64,000 nucleotides of DNA from Paludibacteraceae bacterium (GTDB lineage: Bacteria > Bacteroidota > Bacteroidia > Bacteroidales > Paludibacteraceae). Shown here piece after piece: positions 7,153 to 14,474 of the stretch. The notes beneath the pieces were generated by a model. That model had not been told where the DNA came from, did not search any database, and worked only from the letters and a program-made list of their open reading frames with translations. The first letter of the stretch is position 1, and each line of letters starts with the position of its first letter. The stretch lies in contig JAEERP010000004.1 of NCBI GenBank assembly GCA_016285885.1, positions 186,001-250,000 of the forward strand, read 5' to 3'. Position numbers and translations under genes: made by a program.

Positions 7153-9626
7153 ACTAAGCTTGTTTTTTTGTTCTTCCTATCAAAGTAGATGGCGACACCT
7201 ATTCCGATGATAAGAAGGAATGACATGATGGTCTCTATCCTTTTCAGATTCCAGTAGGTGTTTGGCTCGAATTTGAATTCGATGTTATGGTCGCCTGCAG
7301 GAATCCTAAGGCCTCTTAGAATCCAATTGGCGCGGAAGTGATCCACCTTTTTTCCGTCGATGTATGCGTTCCATCCTGGTTGGTAGTATACCTCCGAGAA
7401 GAGGGCGATGTTTTCTGCGTTTCCTTGAGATTTATATTTCACGCACATAGGCGTGTAGTCTGTCATTTCGATCTTCGCATTGTCATCCATTGGGGCGTTC
7501 TTTCCCGCCACAGCCTCAAACGATTTATCTATGACGGCCGTGGTCTTAGGGTCAATACGATCCAACGCGGTCATCTCCTCGTCCGCATTGTTCACGTATT
7601 CGATGTTTTTGACGAACCATGCGTTCCCGTTGGCGCTCTTGTTCCTAATGGCTCGTATGTTGTCTTGGAGAATGATGTAACGTGTGTTCAGCATGTCCAA
7701 TATCGGGGTCTTCGCCTGAGATACCATGGAATCTGCCTCTTCGATTGTTCTAGCTCCTTTGCTGATCTCCTGCTGGATGACTTGCATCTCAGGAGCGATG
7801 TGGAGCTCTATTAGGTCTTGGTATCTGCGCAGTTTCGCCGCATTGTATCCTCCGATGGATTTATGGAAATAGCTGACGTTAGTGTCGTTGAATGTGTTGT
7901 TGAAGGTCAAGACTCTGTAAGATGGGTCTTTGTCCTGGAGAATATAGTTGTCAGCCTCTGTTTTTGTATAGCTCTTCACCTTCGCCTTTTTGACGAAATT
8001 GTTCTCGCTGAGGTATCTCCTGTCCACATTCCAAAGATCGATTATGGTGAGTGCGGCGATGGCGGCTAAGAAGTATGGCATGCGCTCCTTGAATCTTGTG
8101 GAGATTATCAGGATGGCTGTTGCCGCCAAGATGAAATACAGTGACCTCCATGCGTCTTTGACGAATATCGCTTCCCTATCTTGGACAAGTGCGTTATAGT
8201 ACCAATCCGGTAGTTTGTTCCCAGCGTCTTGGGCGGACTGAAATGATAGGAATTGTGATCCGAAAAGTGCCATTATCAGGCAAAAACCGCCTGTTATGCC
8301 AGCTGCTATATAGATGGATTTGTCTAGTTTCTCCTTGCTTATGGCCCCTTCGCTAATCTCTTTCAAGGCTAAACATCCCAACCACATGAAGGTTAGTTGC
8401 GGGATGACCAAGGCCATGGACGGGGTCCTGAACTTGTTGTAGAATGGCAGATGGTGGAATAGGAAGTCGTTGATGCTCATGCAGTTTCCTCCCCAACTCA
8501 TGATGATAAGGAAGGCTGTGGCACCGACTACCCACCATTTGTATTTATTGTTCACGATTAGGAGGGCAAGCACGAAAAGGAAGCATACGACGGCTCCGAA
8601 GTATACTGGGCCGGACGTGAACCTTTGTTCTCCCCAATAGGTGTACGAACGTAGTGGATTCGACACTTGCGCGTTGTGATTCCGCAAAGCCTTTGCCAGG
8701 TGGGAGTCTGATGATAGCTCTCCTCCCGATGCTCCTCCGTAGAAATTAGGGATGAGCAATGTGAATGTTTCGCTCTTCCCGTAACTCCATTCAAATGCAT
8801 AGCTTTGGTCCAATCCTGTGGACTTGTCGTCTTTGCCATCTATGTTGGAGGTCAGCTCCGATTTGCCTCGTATACTCGTTTCGCTCATCTCCAAGTTAGA
8901 GTATAGTTGGGCGGAGTTGAGGATCAAGGATACCACAATGCCTGCTAATAGTGTGAGCGTCGTTTTGATGATTTCGTCTTGCTTCTTTTCTCTCAGTTTG
9001 TTGACGATGTATCCTATGAAGAAGATGAGACAGAGGATGAGTAGGTAGTAGGTGACCTGGATGTGCCCATGCCTAATGTTCTCCGTGAGTGAGAAGGCGA
9101 AGAAACATCCTCCCATTATGAGTTTCCCTCGCATGACCAGTAACATACTGGCGATGACGATTGGCATGGTCGCCATTACCCAACCTTTGGTCACGTGCCC
9201 CGCATCAATGATGATGGGAAAATAGGAAGAAAAGGCGAAGGCGAAGGCTCCGAATATGGCGATTGGTATCGAACAACCTAATGTGATACACAATGCGTAA
9301 CCGCATAGTAATGCAAGTAAAATGATGGCTGCTGTCTCCACGTTGAGCCATCGAATCGGAGCCTCTATGATGTCTATGCCATTGACGAAATTGTTTGGTG
9401 TGCTGACGGTGTAGGCGGGCATTCCTGAAAACATACTGCCACACCAAGCGACATTCTCTCCGCTCTCTTTATGGAAGTCTGAGGCTTCTTTGGCCATCCC
9501 TTGCCATTTGATTTGATCTCCTTGGGGTAATTCTTTCCCTTGAAATTGGGGTAAAAAATAGATGATGGTAGCGACAAAGAAGAATAGGATGCATCCTACA
9601 TGCTTCCATATTGATTTATTTTTCAT
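7134..9626 (-). CDS. YfhO-family polytopic membrane protein
   Basis: An 830-residue inner-membrane protein with about a dozen hydrophobic segments in its first two thirds and a soluble C-terminal domain before a last membrane helix. It matches the bacterial YfhO family, GT-C-like proteins proposed to glycosylate lipid or polymer carriers. FFVATIIYFLPQFQGKELPQ lies in the first segment, and the tail has YYQPGWNAYIDGKKV and GDHNIEFKFEP, typical of YfhO. I chose the ATG at 9626 because an earlier in-frame start at 9656 would overlap the promoter -7 box. Located with two glycosyltransferases, it probably helps decorate a surface glycan. Confidence 0.8.
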   Translation of the reverse strand: MKNKSIWKHVGCILFFFVATIIYFLPQFQGKELPQGDQIKWQGMAKEASDFHKESGENVAWCGSMFSGMPAYTVSTPNNFVNGIDIIEAPIRWLNVETAAIILLALLCGYALCITLGCSIPIAIFGAFAFAFSSYFPIIIDAGHVTKGWVMATMPIVIASMLLVMRGKLIMGGCFFAFSLTENIRHGHIQVTYYLLILCLIFFIGYIVNKLREKKQDEIIKTTLTLLAGIVVSLILNSAQLYSNLEMSETSIRGKSELTSNIDGKDDKSTGLDQSYAFEWSYGKSETFTLLIPNFYGGASGGELSSDSHLAKALRNHNAQVSNPLRSYTYWGEQRFTSGPVYFGAVVCFLFVLALLIVNNKYKWWVVGATAFLIIMSWGGNCMSINDFLFHHLPFYNKFRTPSMALVIPQLTFMWLGCLALKEISEGAISKEKLDKSIYIAAGITGGFCLIMALFGSQFLSFQSAQDAGNKLPDWYYNALVQDREAIFVKDAWRSLYFILAATAILIISTRFKERMPYFLAAIAALTIIDLWNVDRRYLSENNFVKKAKVKSYTKTEADNYILQDKDPSYRVLTFNNTFNDTNVSYFHKSIGGYNAAKLRRYQDLIELHIAPEMQVIQQEISKGARTIEEADSMVSQAKTPILDMLNTRYIILQDNIRAIRNKSANGNAWFVKNIEYVNNADEEMTALDRIDPKTTAVIDKSFEAVAGKNAPMDDNAKIEMTDYTPMCVKYKSQGNAENIALFSEVYYQPGWNAYIDGKKVDHFRANWILRGLRIPAGDHNIEFKFEPNTYWNLKRIETIMSFLLIIGIGVAIYFDRKNKKTSLVCQTGK

Positions 9627-9650
9627 TGCATTATTTAATTTTATACATTT

Positions 9651-9680
9651 TTGCAAAGGTAATAAAAAAATGTGATTTAG
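9651..9680 (-). promoter_or_regulatory. Promoter element of the YfhO operon
   Basis: The reverse strand carries TACCTTTG (9654-9661), a full -7 match, 28 bases before the chosen ATG. A 30-base stretch including this box and an A/T-rich run recurs with one mismatch at 10783-10812 in front of trpS. Confidence 0.7.
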
Positions 9681-9720
9681 GTTATTGCATCGGAGATTTT
9701 GACGTCGGTGGGAACTGCAA

Positions 9721-9744
9721 AGAAAAAGGGGCCGTTCAGCCCCT
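9721..9744 (-). terminator. trpS terminator
   Basis: On the minus strand a 6-bp stem AGGGGC/GCCCCT with a 6-base loop is followed by TTTTTCT. It lies 21 bases after the trpS stop and before the next minus-strand promoter, as expected for an intrinsic terminator. Confidence 0.75.
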
Positions 9745-9764
9745 CTTACTTGTGGTATTTGTTT

Positions 9765-10754
9765 TCAGAAATTTCTGAATCCCATGATTTCTCTCACCTC
9801 CCTGATGGTCTTGGATGCGCTTTCCCTCGCCAATTCCTTGCCTCGGGTGACTGCGTTGTGCAGGATCTCAGGGTGTGCGTCAATGTAGGCGATGCGCTCG
9901 CGGATAGGCTCCGTGGCTGCGATGATGTCGGCCGCCAATTGTTTCTTGAGGTCTCCGTAGCGGATCTCGCATTTGTTCCACTGCTCGTCGAAGTAGGCTA
10001 CCGTGTCAGGGGTCGACACAACCTTCATGATGGTGAATAGGTTCTCGATGTAGTCGGGCTTAGGAGAGTTCGGCTCTGTCGGCCCTTGGTCGGTCAACGC
10101 TTTCTTCACCTTCTTCTCGATGGTCTTCGCATCATCCGCCAAATAGATGCAGTTGCCTTCCGACTTGCCCATCTTGCCGCTTCCGTCCAATCCAGGGATC
10201 TTGATAGGCTCGGTGCCGTCATTGTAGGCGACTGGCTCCTTGAAGTATTCCACCTTGTAGAAGTTGTTGAATCGTTTGGCGAAGTTGCGGGTCATTTCCA
10301 AGTGCTGCAGTTGGTCTTTGCCCACTGGCACCTGGTCTGCATTGTGGATCAGGATGTCCGCCGCCATTAGCGTAGGGTAGGTGAGGAGTCCGGCGTTCAC
10401 GTTCTCTGGCTGCTTCCTCGCTTTGTCTTTGAAAGAGACGGTCTTCGTCAACTCTCCGAGGTAAGCGTGCATGTTGAGCATCAGATAGAGCTCCACCACT
10501 TCCGGCACATCGCTTTGGATGAAGATAGCCGACTTCTCAGGATCCAACCCGCAGGCTAGATACTCTGTCAGAACGCTCTTCACGTTCGGATAGAGGATGT
10601 TGGGGTCTGGATGCGTTGTCAGGGAGTGGTAGTCTGCTATGAAGAAGAAACAACGGTTGTTCTCTTGCATGCGTATAAAATTCTTTAGGGCTCCGTAATA
10701 ATTGCCCAAGTGCAGGTTTCCGGTCGAACGGATGCCGCTTACGACAGTTTTCAT
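9765..10754 (-). CDS. trpS: Tryptophanyl-tRNA synthetase
   Basis: A 329-residue class I aminoacyl-tRNA synthetase that charges tRNA-Trp with tryptophan in the cytosol. The HIGH-type motif is NLHLGNYYGAL (residues 13-23) and the KMSKS-type loop is GSGKMGKSEGNCIYL (about 191-205), both typical of bacterial TrpS. AGLLTYPTLMAADILIHNAD and VPVGKDQLQHLEMTR are the conserved core regions that contact tryptophan and ATP. Length is normal. It is a single transcription unit with its own -7 box at 10786-10793 and an intrinsic terminator at 9721-9744. Confidence 0.96.
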   Translation of the reverse strand: MKTVVSGIRSTGNLHLGNYYGALKNFIRMQENNRCFFFIADYHSLTTHPDPNILYPNVKSVLTEYLACGLDPEKSAIFIQSDVPEVVELYLMLNMHAYLGELTKTVSFKDKARKQPENVNAGLLTYPTLMAADILIHNADQVPVGKDQLQHLEMTRNFAKRFNNFYKVEYFKEPVAYNDGTEPIKIPGLDGSGKMGKSEGNCIYLADDAKTIEKKVKKALTDQGPTEPNSPKPDYIENLFTIMKVVSTPDTVAYFDEQWNKCEIRYGDLKKQLAADIIAATEPIRERIAYIDAHPEILHNAVTRGKELARESASKTIREVREIMGFRNF

Positions 10755-10782
10755 TTTATAATTGCTTTATTTTTATATACCT

Positions 10783-10812
10783 TTGCAAAGGTAAGAAAAA
10801 AATGTGATTTAG
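10783..10812 (-). promoter_or_regulatory. trpS promoter element
   Basis: The -7 box TACCTTTG reads on the minus strand at 10786-10793, within the palindrome CCTTTGCAAAGG. The surrounding 30 bases repeat, with one mismatch, the element upstream of the YfhO gene at 9651-9680. Confidence 0.7.
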
Positions 10813-10858
10813 ATTCGGTTTTGAGCGATTTGGATCGTTAATGTAAATAATTTTCAAT

Positions 10859-11263
10859 ATGCGTTTTTTCAGAGTTTATGGCATGTCCCTCGTGTTGTCT
10901 CTTGCTGTTCTGTATGTGAGCATTATTCGCACGGTTCCGGAGTTCCCTGATTTGCAATTCCGTTGGATGGATAAGGTTGCCCATTTCTTTATGTATTTTG
11001 TGCTGTCTGGGGTGGTTTGTTTCGAGTTGTACCGCCAACGTTATGACTTCAGCGACCGCCAGATGCGCCTGTGGGGGCTTATCTATCCTATCGTCTATGG
11101 CGGTGTCATCGAGTTGCTGCAGGAAAATTTCTTTCCTCCTCGCACGGGGGATTGGTTCGATTGGGCGGCCGATGCCTTGGGCGCTGTGGCTGCTTATTTC
11201 TTGGCGAAGAAACTGTTCCCTAAATATGTGAAACCGGAGGACCAGGGTATTGGTTGCCGATAA
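10859..11263 (+). CDS. VanZ-like membrane protein
   Basis: A 134-residue protein with four hydrophobic segments: about residues 8-25, 41-60, 76-92 and 110-125. The conserved VanZ-family residues are present: DKVAHFFMYF in helix 2, GGVIELLQ in helix 3 and WFDWAADALGA before helix 4. VanZ-like proteins are small inner-membrane proteins; the prototype gives low-level teicoplanin resistance, but most members have no known role. It is divergent from trpS, and its end overlaps the region before the downstream glycosyltransferase start at 11272, so the two are probably co-transcribed. Confidence 0.8.
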   Translation: MRFFRVYGMSLVLSLAVLYVSIIRTVPEFPDLQFRWMDKVAHFFMYFVLSGVVCFELYRQRYDFSDRQMRLWGLIYPIVYGGVIELLQENFFPPRTGDWFDWAADALGAVAAYFLAKKLFPKYVKPEDQGIGCR

Positions 11264-11271
11264 TTATTCTT

Positions 11272-12309
11272 ATGAAATTTTCTGTTTTAGTTCCCGTATA
11301 TAATCGCCCGAATGAGGTCGGCGAATTGCTCGAAAGCCTCACTTCTCAATCTTTCGGCGACTTTGAGGTGATCATCGTGGACGATGGTTCCGATGTGCGT
11401 TGCGGGGAGGTGTGCGCTTCCTTTTCCGATAAAATGACCCTCCGTTATTTCTACAAGGAGAATAGCGGGCCGGGACAGACGCGCAATTATGCCGCGGAGC
11501 GCGCACAGGGCGACTATTTCCTTATCCTTGATTCGGACGTGATCCTCCCGCCGGACTATCTGAAGAACACAGCGGACGAGCTGGAACGTGAGTATGCTGA
11601 CGCTTTCGGCGGACCGGATTGTGCGCACGACTCCTTCACGGATCTCCAAAAGGCGATTAGTTATAGCATGACCTCTTTCTTCACCACGGGTGGAATCCGT
11701 GGCGGCGACAAGAAGATGGATAAGTTTTACCCCCGCAGTTTCAACTTGGGGGTGAAGGCGGATGTCTTCCGTGCTTTGGAGGGCTTCTCTTCCATGCGCT
11801 TTGGCGAGGACATTGATTTTAGTATCCGTGTCTTCAAGGGTGGTTACAAGTGTCGCCTGTTCCCTGATTCATGGGTGTGGCACAAGCGCAGGACGGATTT
11901 GAAGAAGTTCTTCAAACAGGTATACAACAGTGGCATGGCCCGTATCAATCTATACAAGAAGTATCCAGAATCGCTGAAACTGGTGCATCTGTTGCCGGCT
12001 GCTTTCACGGCGGGTTCATTGCTGTGCATCGTCTGCGCAGTTCTTCTTGCGGTGCTCTCCTTTGCGCTTTCATCGTCCTCCCTGGCCTGTTGGGCCGCTA
12101 TATGTGTGGCTCCGATCCTGCTCTATTCGTTATTGGTTATGGTGGACTCGATGGTGAAGAATAGTAGCTTGAAGATCGGACTGCTTTCCGTCCCGGCCGC
12201 TTTCACGCAGCTGTGGGGCTACGGACTGGGCTTCTTCCATGCGTGGTGGTCGCGTTGCGTGCGGGGTGGAGGAGAGACGAGCGCCTTCTCGAAAACCTTT
12301 TACAAGTAA
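11272..12309 (+). CDS. Membrane-anchored family 2 glycosyltransferase
   Basis: A 345-residue GT2 protein starting at the ATG of MKFSVLVPVYNRPNEVGELL. EVIIVDDGSD (about 32-41) is the second nucleotide-binding strand and LILDSDVILPPDY carries the DSD metal site. GEDIDFSIRVFKGGYKC holds the catalytic-base ED region. Two membrane helices follow near residues 245-270 and 282-305, so it is an inner-membrane enzyme facing the cytosol. Together with YfhO and the GTs at 5-7 kb it adds to the surface-glycan gene set. An upstream in-frame TTG at 11254 is ignored because the family motif begins directly after the ATG. Sugar specificity is unknown. Confidence 0.85.
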   Translation: MKFSVLVPVYNRPNEVGELLESLTSQSFGDFEVIIVDDGSDVRCGEVCASFSDKMTLRYFYKENSGPGQTRNYAAERAQGDYFLILDSDVILPPDYLKNTADELEREYADAFGGPDCAHDSFTDLQKAISYSMTSFFTTGGIRGGDKKMDKFYPRSFNLGVKADVFRALEGFSSMRFGEDIDFSIRVFKGGYKCRLFPDSWVWHKRRTDLKKFFKQVYNSGMARINLYKKYPESLKLVHLLPAAFTAGSLLCIVCAVLLAVLSFALSSSSLACWAAICVAPILLYSLLVMVDSMVKNSSLKIGLLSVPAAFTQLWGYGLGFFHAWWSRCVRGGGETSAFSKTFYK

Positions 12310-12330
12310 GTTTGGTGATGATAAAAAGGA

Positions 12331-12364
12331 AAAGGGTCGATCTGCATAAGCTTTTCGACCCTTT
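12331..12364. terminator. Bidirectional intrinsic terminator
   Basis: A perfect 10-bp stem, AAAGGGTCGA with TCGACCCTTT, closes a 14-base loop between two convergent genes. A-rich sequence on the left and T-rich sequence on the right allow termination from both sides. Confidence 0.8.
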
Positions 12365-12392
12365 GTTTATAAAGTAGTTTTATCTCGGTTAA

Positions 12393-13037
12393 TCAGAAGT
12401 TGTGCCAGTCGCTGAATATCAGGTCTTCGTCCAACTCGTCGTTCGCTCCGCATAGGAAGGTGTTGTTGTAGTCGTCCGAGCACTGGAATGTGATCAATCC
12501 GTCACCTAATTGTAGGGATTCGGGAACTACCTCTTCGATGAGGGCATCCCATCTGAACATCGGGAAGTATTCTTTCAGCAAAGCCTCGAAGTCCACTTTC
12601 TCGATGGAACCATCGTTGGGTGAACCTTCGTATTCGTCCGCCGCCTTCCCTAACTCCTCTTCGTGTAGGTCATAAAGCGTGTCGTCCATCTTCTCTCCCT
12701 TTGGCACAGCGTTCGGGTCGAATATCTTTTCTATGTTCCAGAACTCTGTGCCAGAGTTGTTCATGTCTAGATAAATATTTCGAAGAAAATTATTATTCAC
12801 CTGCTTGCGGTTCTTTTTCACTTTTTTCTCAAAGTCGTTGAAGTACTTTGTCAGGAATTTAGCCAATTCCTCATCTGTGCTGTCCGCCTTGTTGCTGTCC
12901 GCCACAATGGCCCATTCTCTCACTTCCCCGGGAGTGCTTTCTATGGATATCATATCATCATCATATACTCCCATATATCCAAGATCGAAATCTCCGCCGA
13001 TTTCGAATTCCCCATCGATGATTCTAATGTCTATCAT
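12393..13037 (-). CDS. Acidic protein of unknown function
   Basis: I do not recognise this 214-residue protein. It has no signal peptide or membrane helix and is strongly acidic, with aspartate/glutamate runs such as GVYDDDM and NDELDEDLIFSDW at the C-terminus. One short basic patch (KKVKKNRKQVNNNF, about residues 92-105) stands out. Alternating hydrophobic and acidic strands at the N-terminus (MIDIRIIDGEFEIGGDFDLG) suggest a beta-rich fold like those of immunity or DUF-type cytosolic proteins, but nothing proves this. It is a single gene, convergent with the glycosyltransferase to its left and divergent from an acyltransferase. Confidence 0.7.
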   Translation of the reverse strand: MIDIRIIDGEFEIGGDFDLGYMGVYDDDMISIESTPGEVREWAIVADSNKADSTDEELAKFLTKYFNDFEKKVKKNRKQVNNNFLRNIYLDMNNSGTEFWNIEKIFDPNAVPKGEKMDDTLYDLHEEELGKAADEYEGSPNDGSIEKVDFEALLKEYFPMFRWDALIEEVVPESLQLGDGLITFQCSDDYNNTFLCGANDELDEDLIFSDWHNF

Positions 13038-13364
13038 AAATCTCCTTTTGCTGATTAATAACTAACGCCTTGTAAATATATAAATTATTTTGAATATCAA
13101 AAAATATATCAGTGTATAAGTCATCAATTTTAGACGTGAAAATGATCGGAGAAGTCGTGATGCGGGAATCTATGGGAATCGGAATTTGCTCTTCCGCTCT
13201 TTGCGGTAGTCTCAGATTCCGCATGTGCGGCGCTTCTCTTTGGGGCAGGAATATTGGTCTAAGCAACCGCTTCCACTGATATCTTGGGGCCGTTGAGATA
13301 TCGCAAATTGATATTTGTGTATTTGAAAAATTATGCCGAACTTCGGGGCGTTTTTGCGTGGAAT

Positions 13365-14396
13365 ATGTGTGAGGTTAATGGTGTTAGTGGTCAAATGGAC
13401 GGTAATAGGTTGGACAAGGGATATTTTCCATATCTTGACATCATAAAAATACTTAGTTGTATAGGCATTGTGGCGATACATACTCAGCCATTTTGTGCCT
13501 ATGAGTGGTTGTATGTCAGGTTTTCCTATATATACCCTGTCTTTGTGCCTTCCTTTTTTGTGGTCTCTTCACTCCTGTTCTGGAAAAAAATAGAGTGGAG
13601 TGATGCGGATTGGCGTGTTTTGCGACATTTCACGGTACGACTGTTTGTGTTGTATTTAGGTTGGAACATCATCCTTTCCCCTTCGTGGCTTAGAGTCTGT
13701 GTCCTTCAAAATCCTGATACATGGATGTGGATGATCCCCCTGAGGCTCTTTCTCTTCGGTGGCTCTCTGGGTAGTTGGTTCATCTTGTCGTTGATATATG
13801 GGATGTGGATATGTTATCTGCTCAACCGATATCTAAATAAGCACGTCGTATTTGTTTTGTTGTTTTTTGTGTGGCTATATTATAGCTTGGTCCATTATAA
13901 TAAGATGGATGACTTCCTCGGTATATTTTTCAGGGAAGGTGCTGTGGATGCCTATTTCTCGCCCATAAGGTCCGTGTTTTGGATCGAGAGTTTTTATCTC
14001 TCTTCTTTGCTCAGGTTGGATAGGCTCAATAAAAGGTGCTTCGTGCGATGTGTCATTGCTTTGATGGTCGCATATTTGGGCTTCTCTTTTATTGTTAATG
14101 GACCGTGTCAATTCGTCGTCAATGCGTTGATGGCTTTTTTGTTGCCGATGCTTTGTTATAGGCAGGAGAATGTGATATACAGCGACAAGCTGGTCACTCT
14201 GCGCAAGATGTCGATCGTCGTCTATTTTTCCCACACCGTGATGCTTTCGGTCTTTAATAACGCATACAGAAGGGGATTCACCTCTTTTGAGTGTGGCATG
14301 GTTGTCTTTCTCTCAACGTTAGTTGTTAGTGGAGTCTTTGCATATATTCTGGTCAGATTGTCCAACCGGTATAAGTGGCTAAAATACTTTTACTGA
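13365..14396 (+). CDS. Acyltransferase family 3 membrane protein
   Basis: An inner-membrane acyltransferase-3 (OafA/WecH-like) protein of about 343 residues with some ten hydrophobic segments. The N-terminal signature YLDIIKILSCIGIVAIHTQPF holds the catalytic histidine, and SSLLFWKK and LGSWFILSLIYGMW are further family landmarks. Such enzymes move acetyl or other acyl groups from the cytosol onto surface sugars. The first ATG (13365) is used here; the ATG at 13395 would place MDGNR nearer to the conserved start and is equally possible. A related gene stands at 17661, interrupted by a frameshift. The acceptor is unknown, but surface polysaccharide or LPS is likely from the nearby GTs. Confidence 0.78.
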   Translation: MCEVNGVSGQMDGNRLDKGYFPYLDIIKILSCIGIVAIHTQPFCAYEWLYVRFSYIYPVFVPSFFVVSSLLFWKKIEWSDADWRVLRHFTVRLFVLYLGWNIILSPSWLRVCVLQNPDTWMWMIPLRLFLFGGSLGSWFILSLIYGMWICYLLNRYLNKHVVFVLLFFVWLYYSLVHYNKMDDFLGIFFREGAVDAYFSPIRSVFWIESFYLSSLLRLDRLNKRCFVRCVIALMVAYLGFSFIVNGPCQFVVNALMAFLLPMLCYRQENVIYSDKLVTLRKMSIVVYFSHTVMLSVFNNAYRRGFTSFECGMVVFLSTLVVSGVFAYILVRLSNRYKWLKYFY

Positions 14397-14474
14397 ACAC
14401 GCATGGTTTGACGCACTTGTTTCGAGGCATGTGTTTGTCTGTTGGATTCTCCTCCCGTGAGAGTTCCCTTCCCG

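Noticed and set aside
13142-13279. 45-codon plus-strand frame upstream of the acyltransferase
   Set aside because: Short, Cys/Gly/Arg-rich, without promoter or ribosome-binding site; probably chance.
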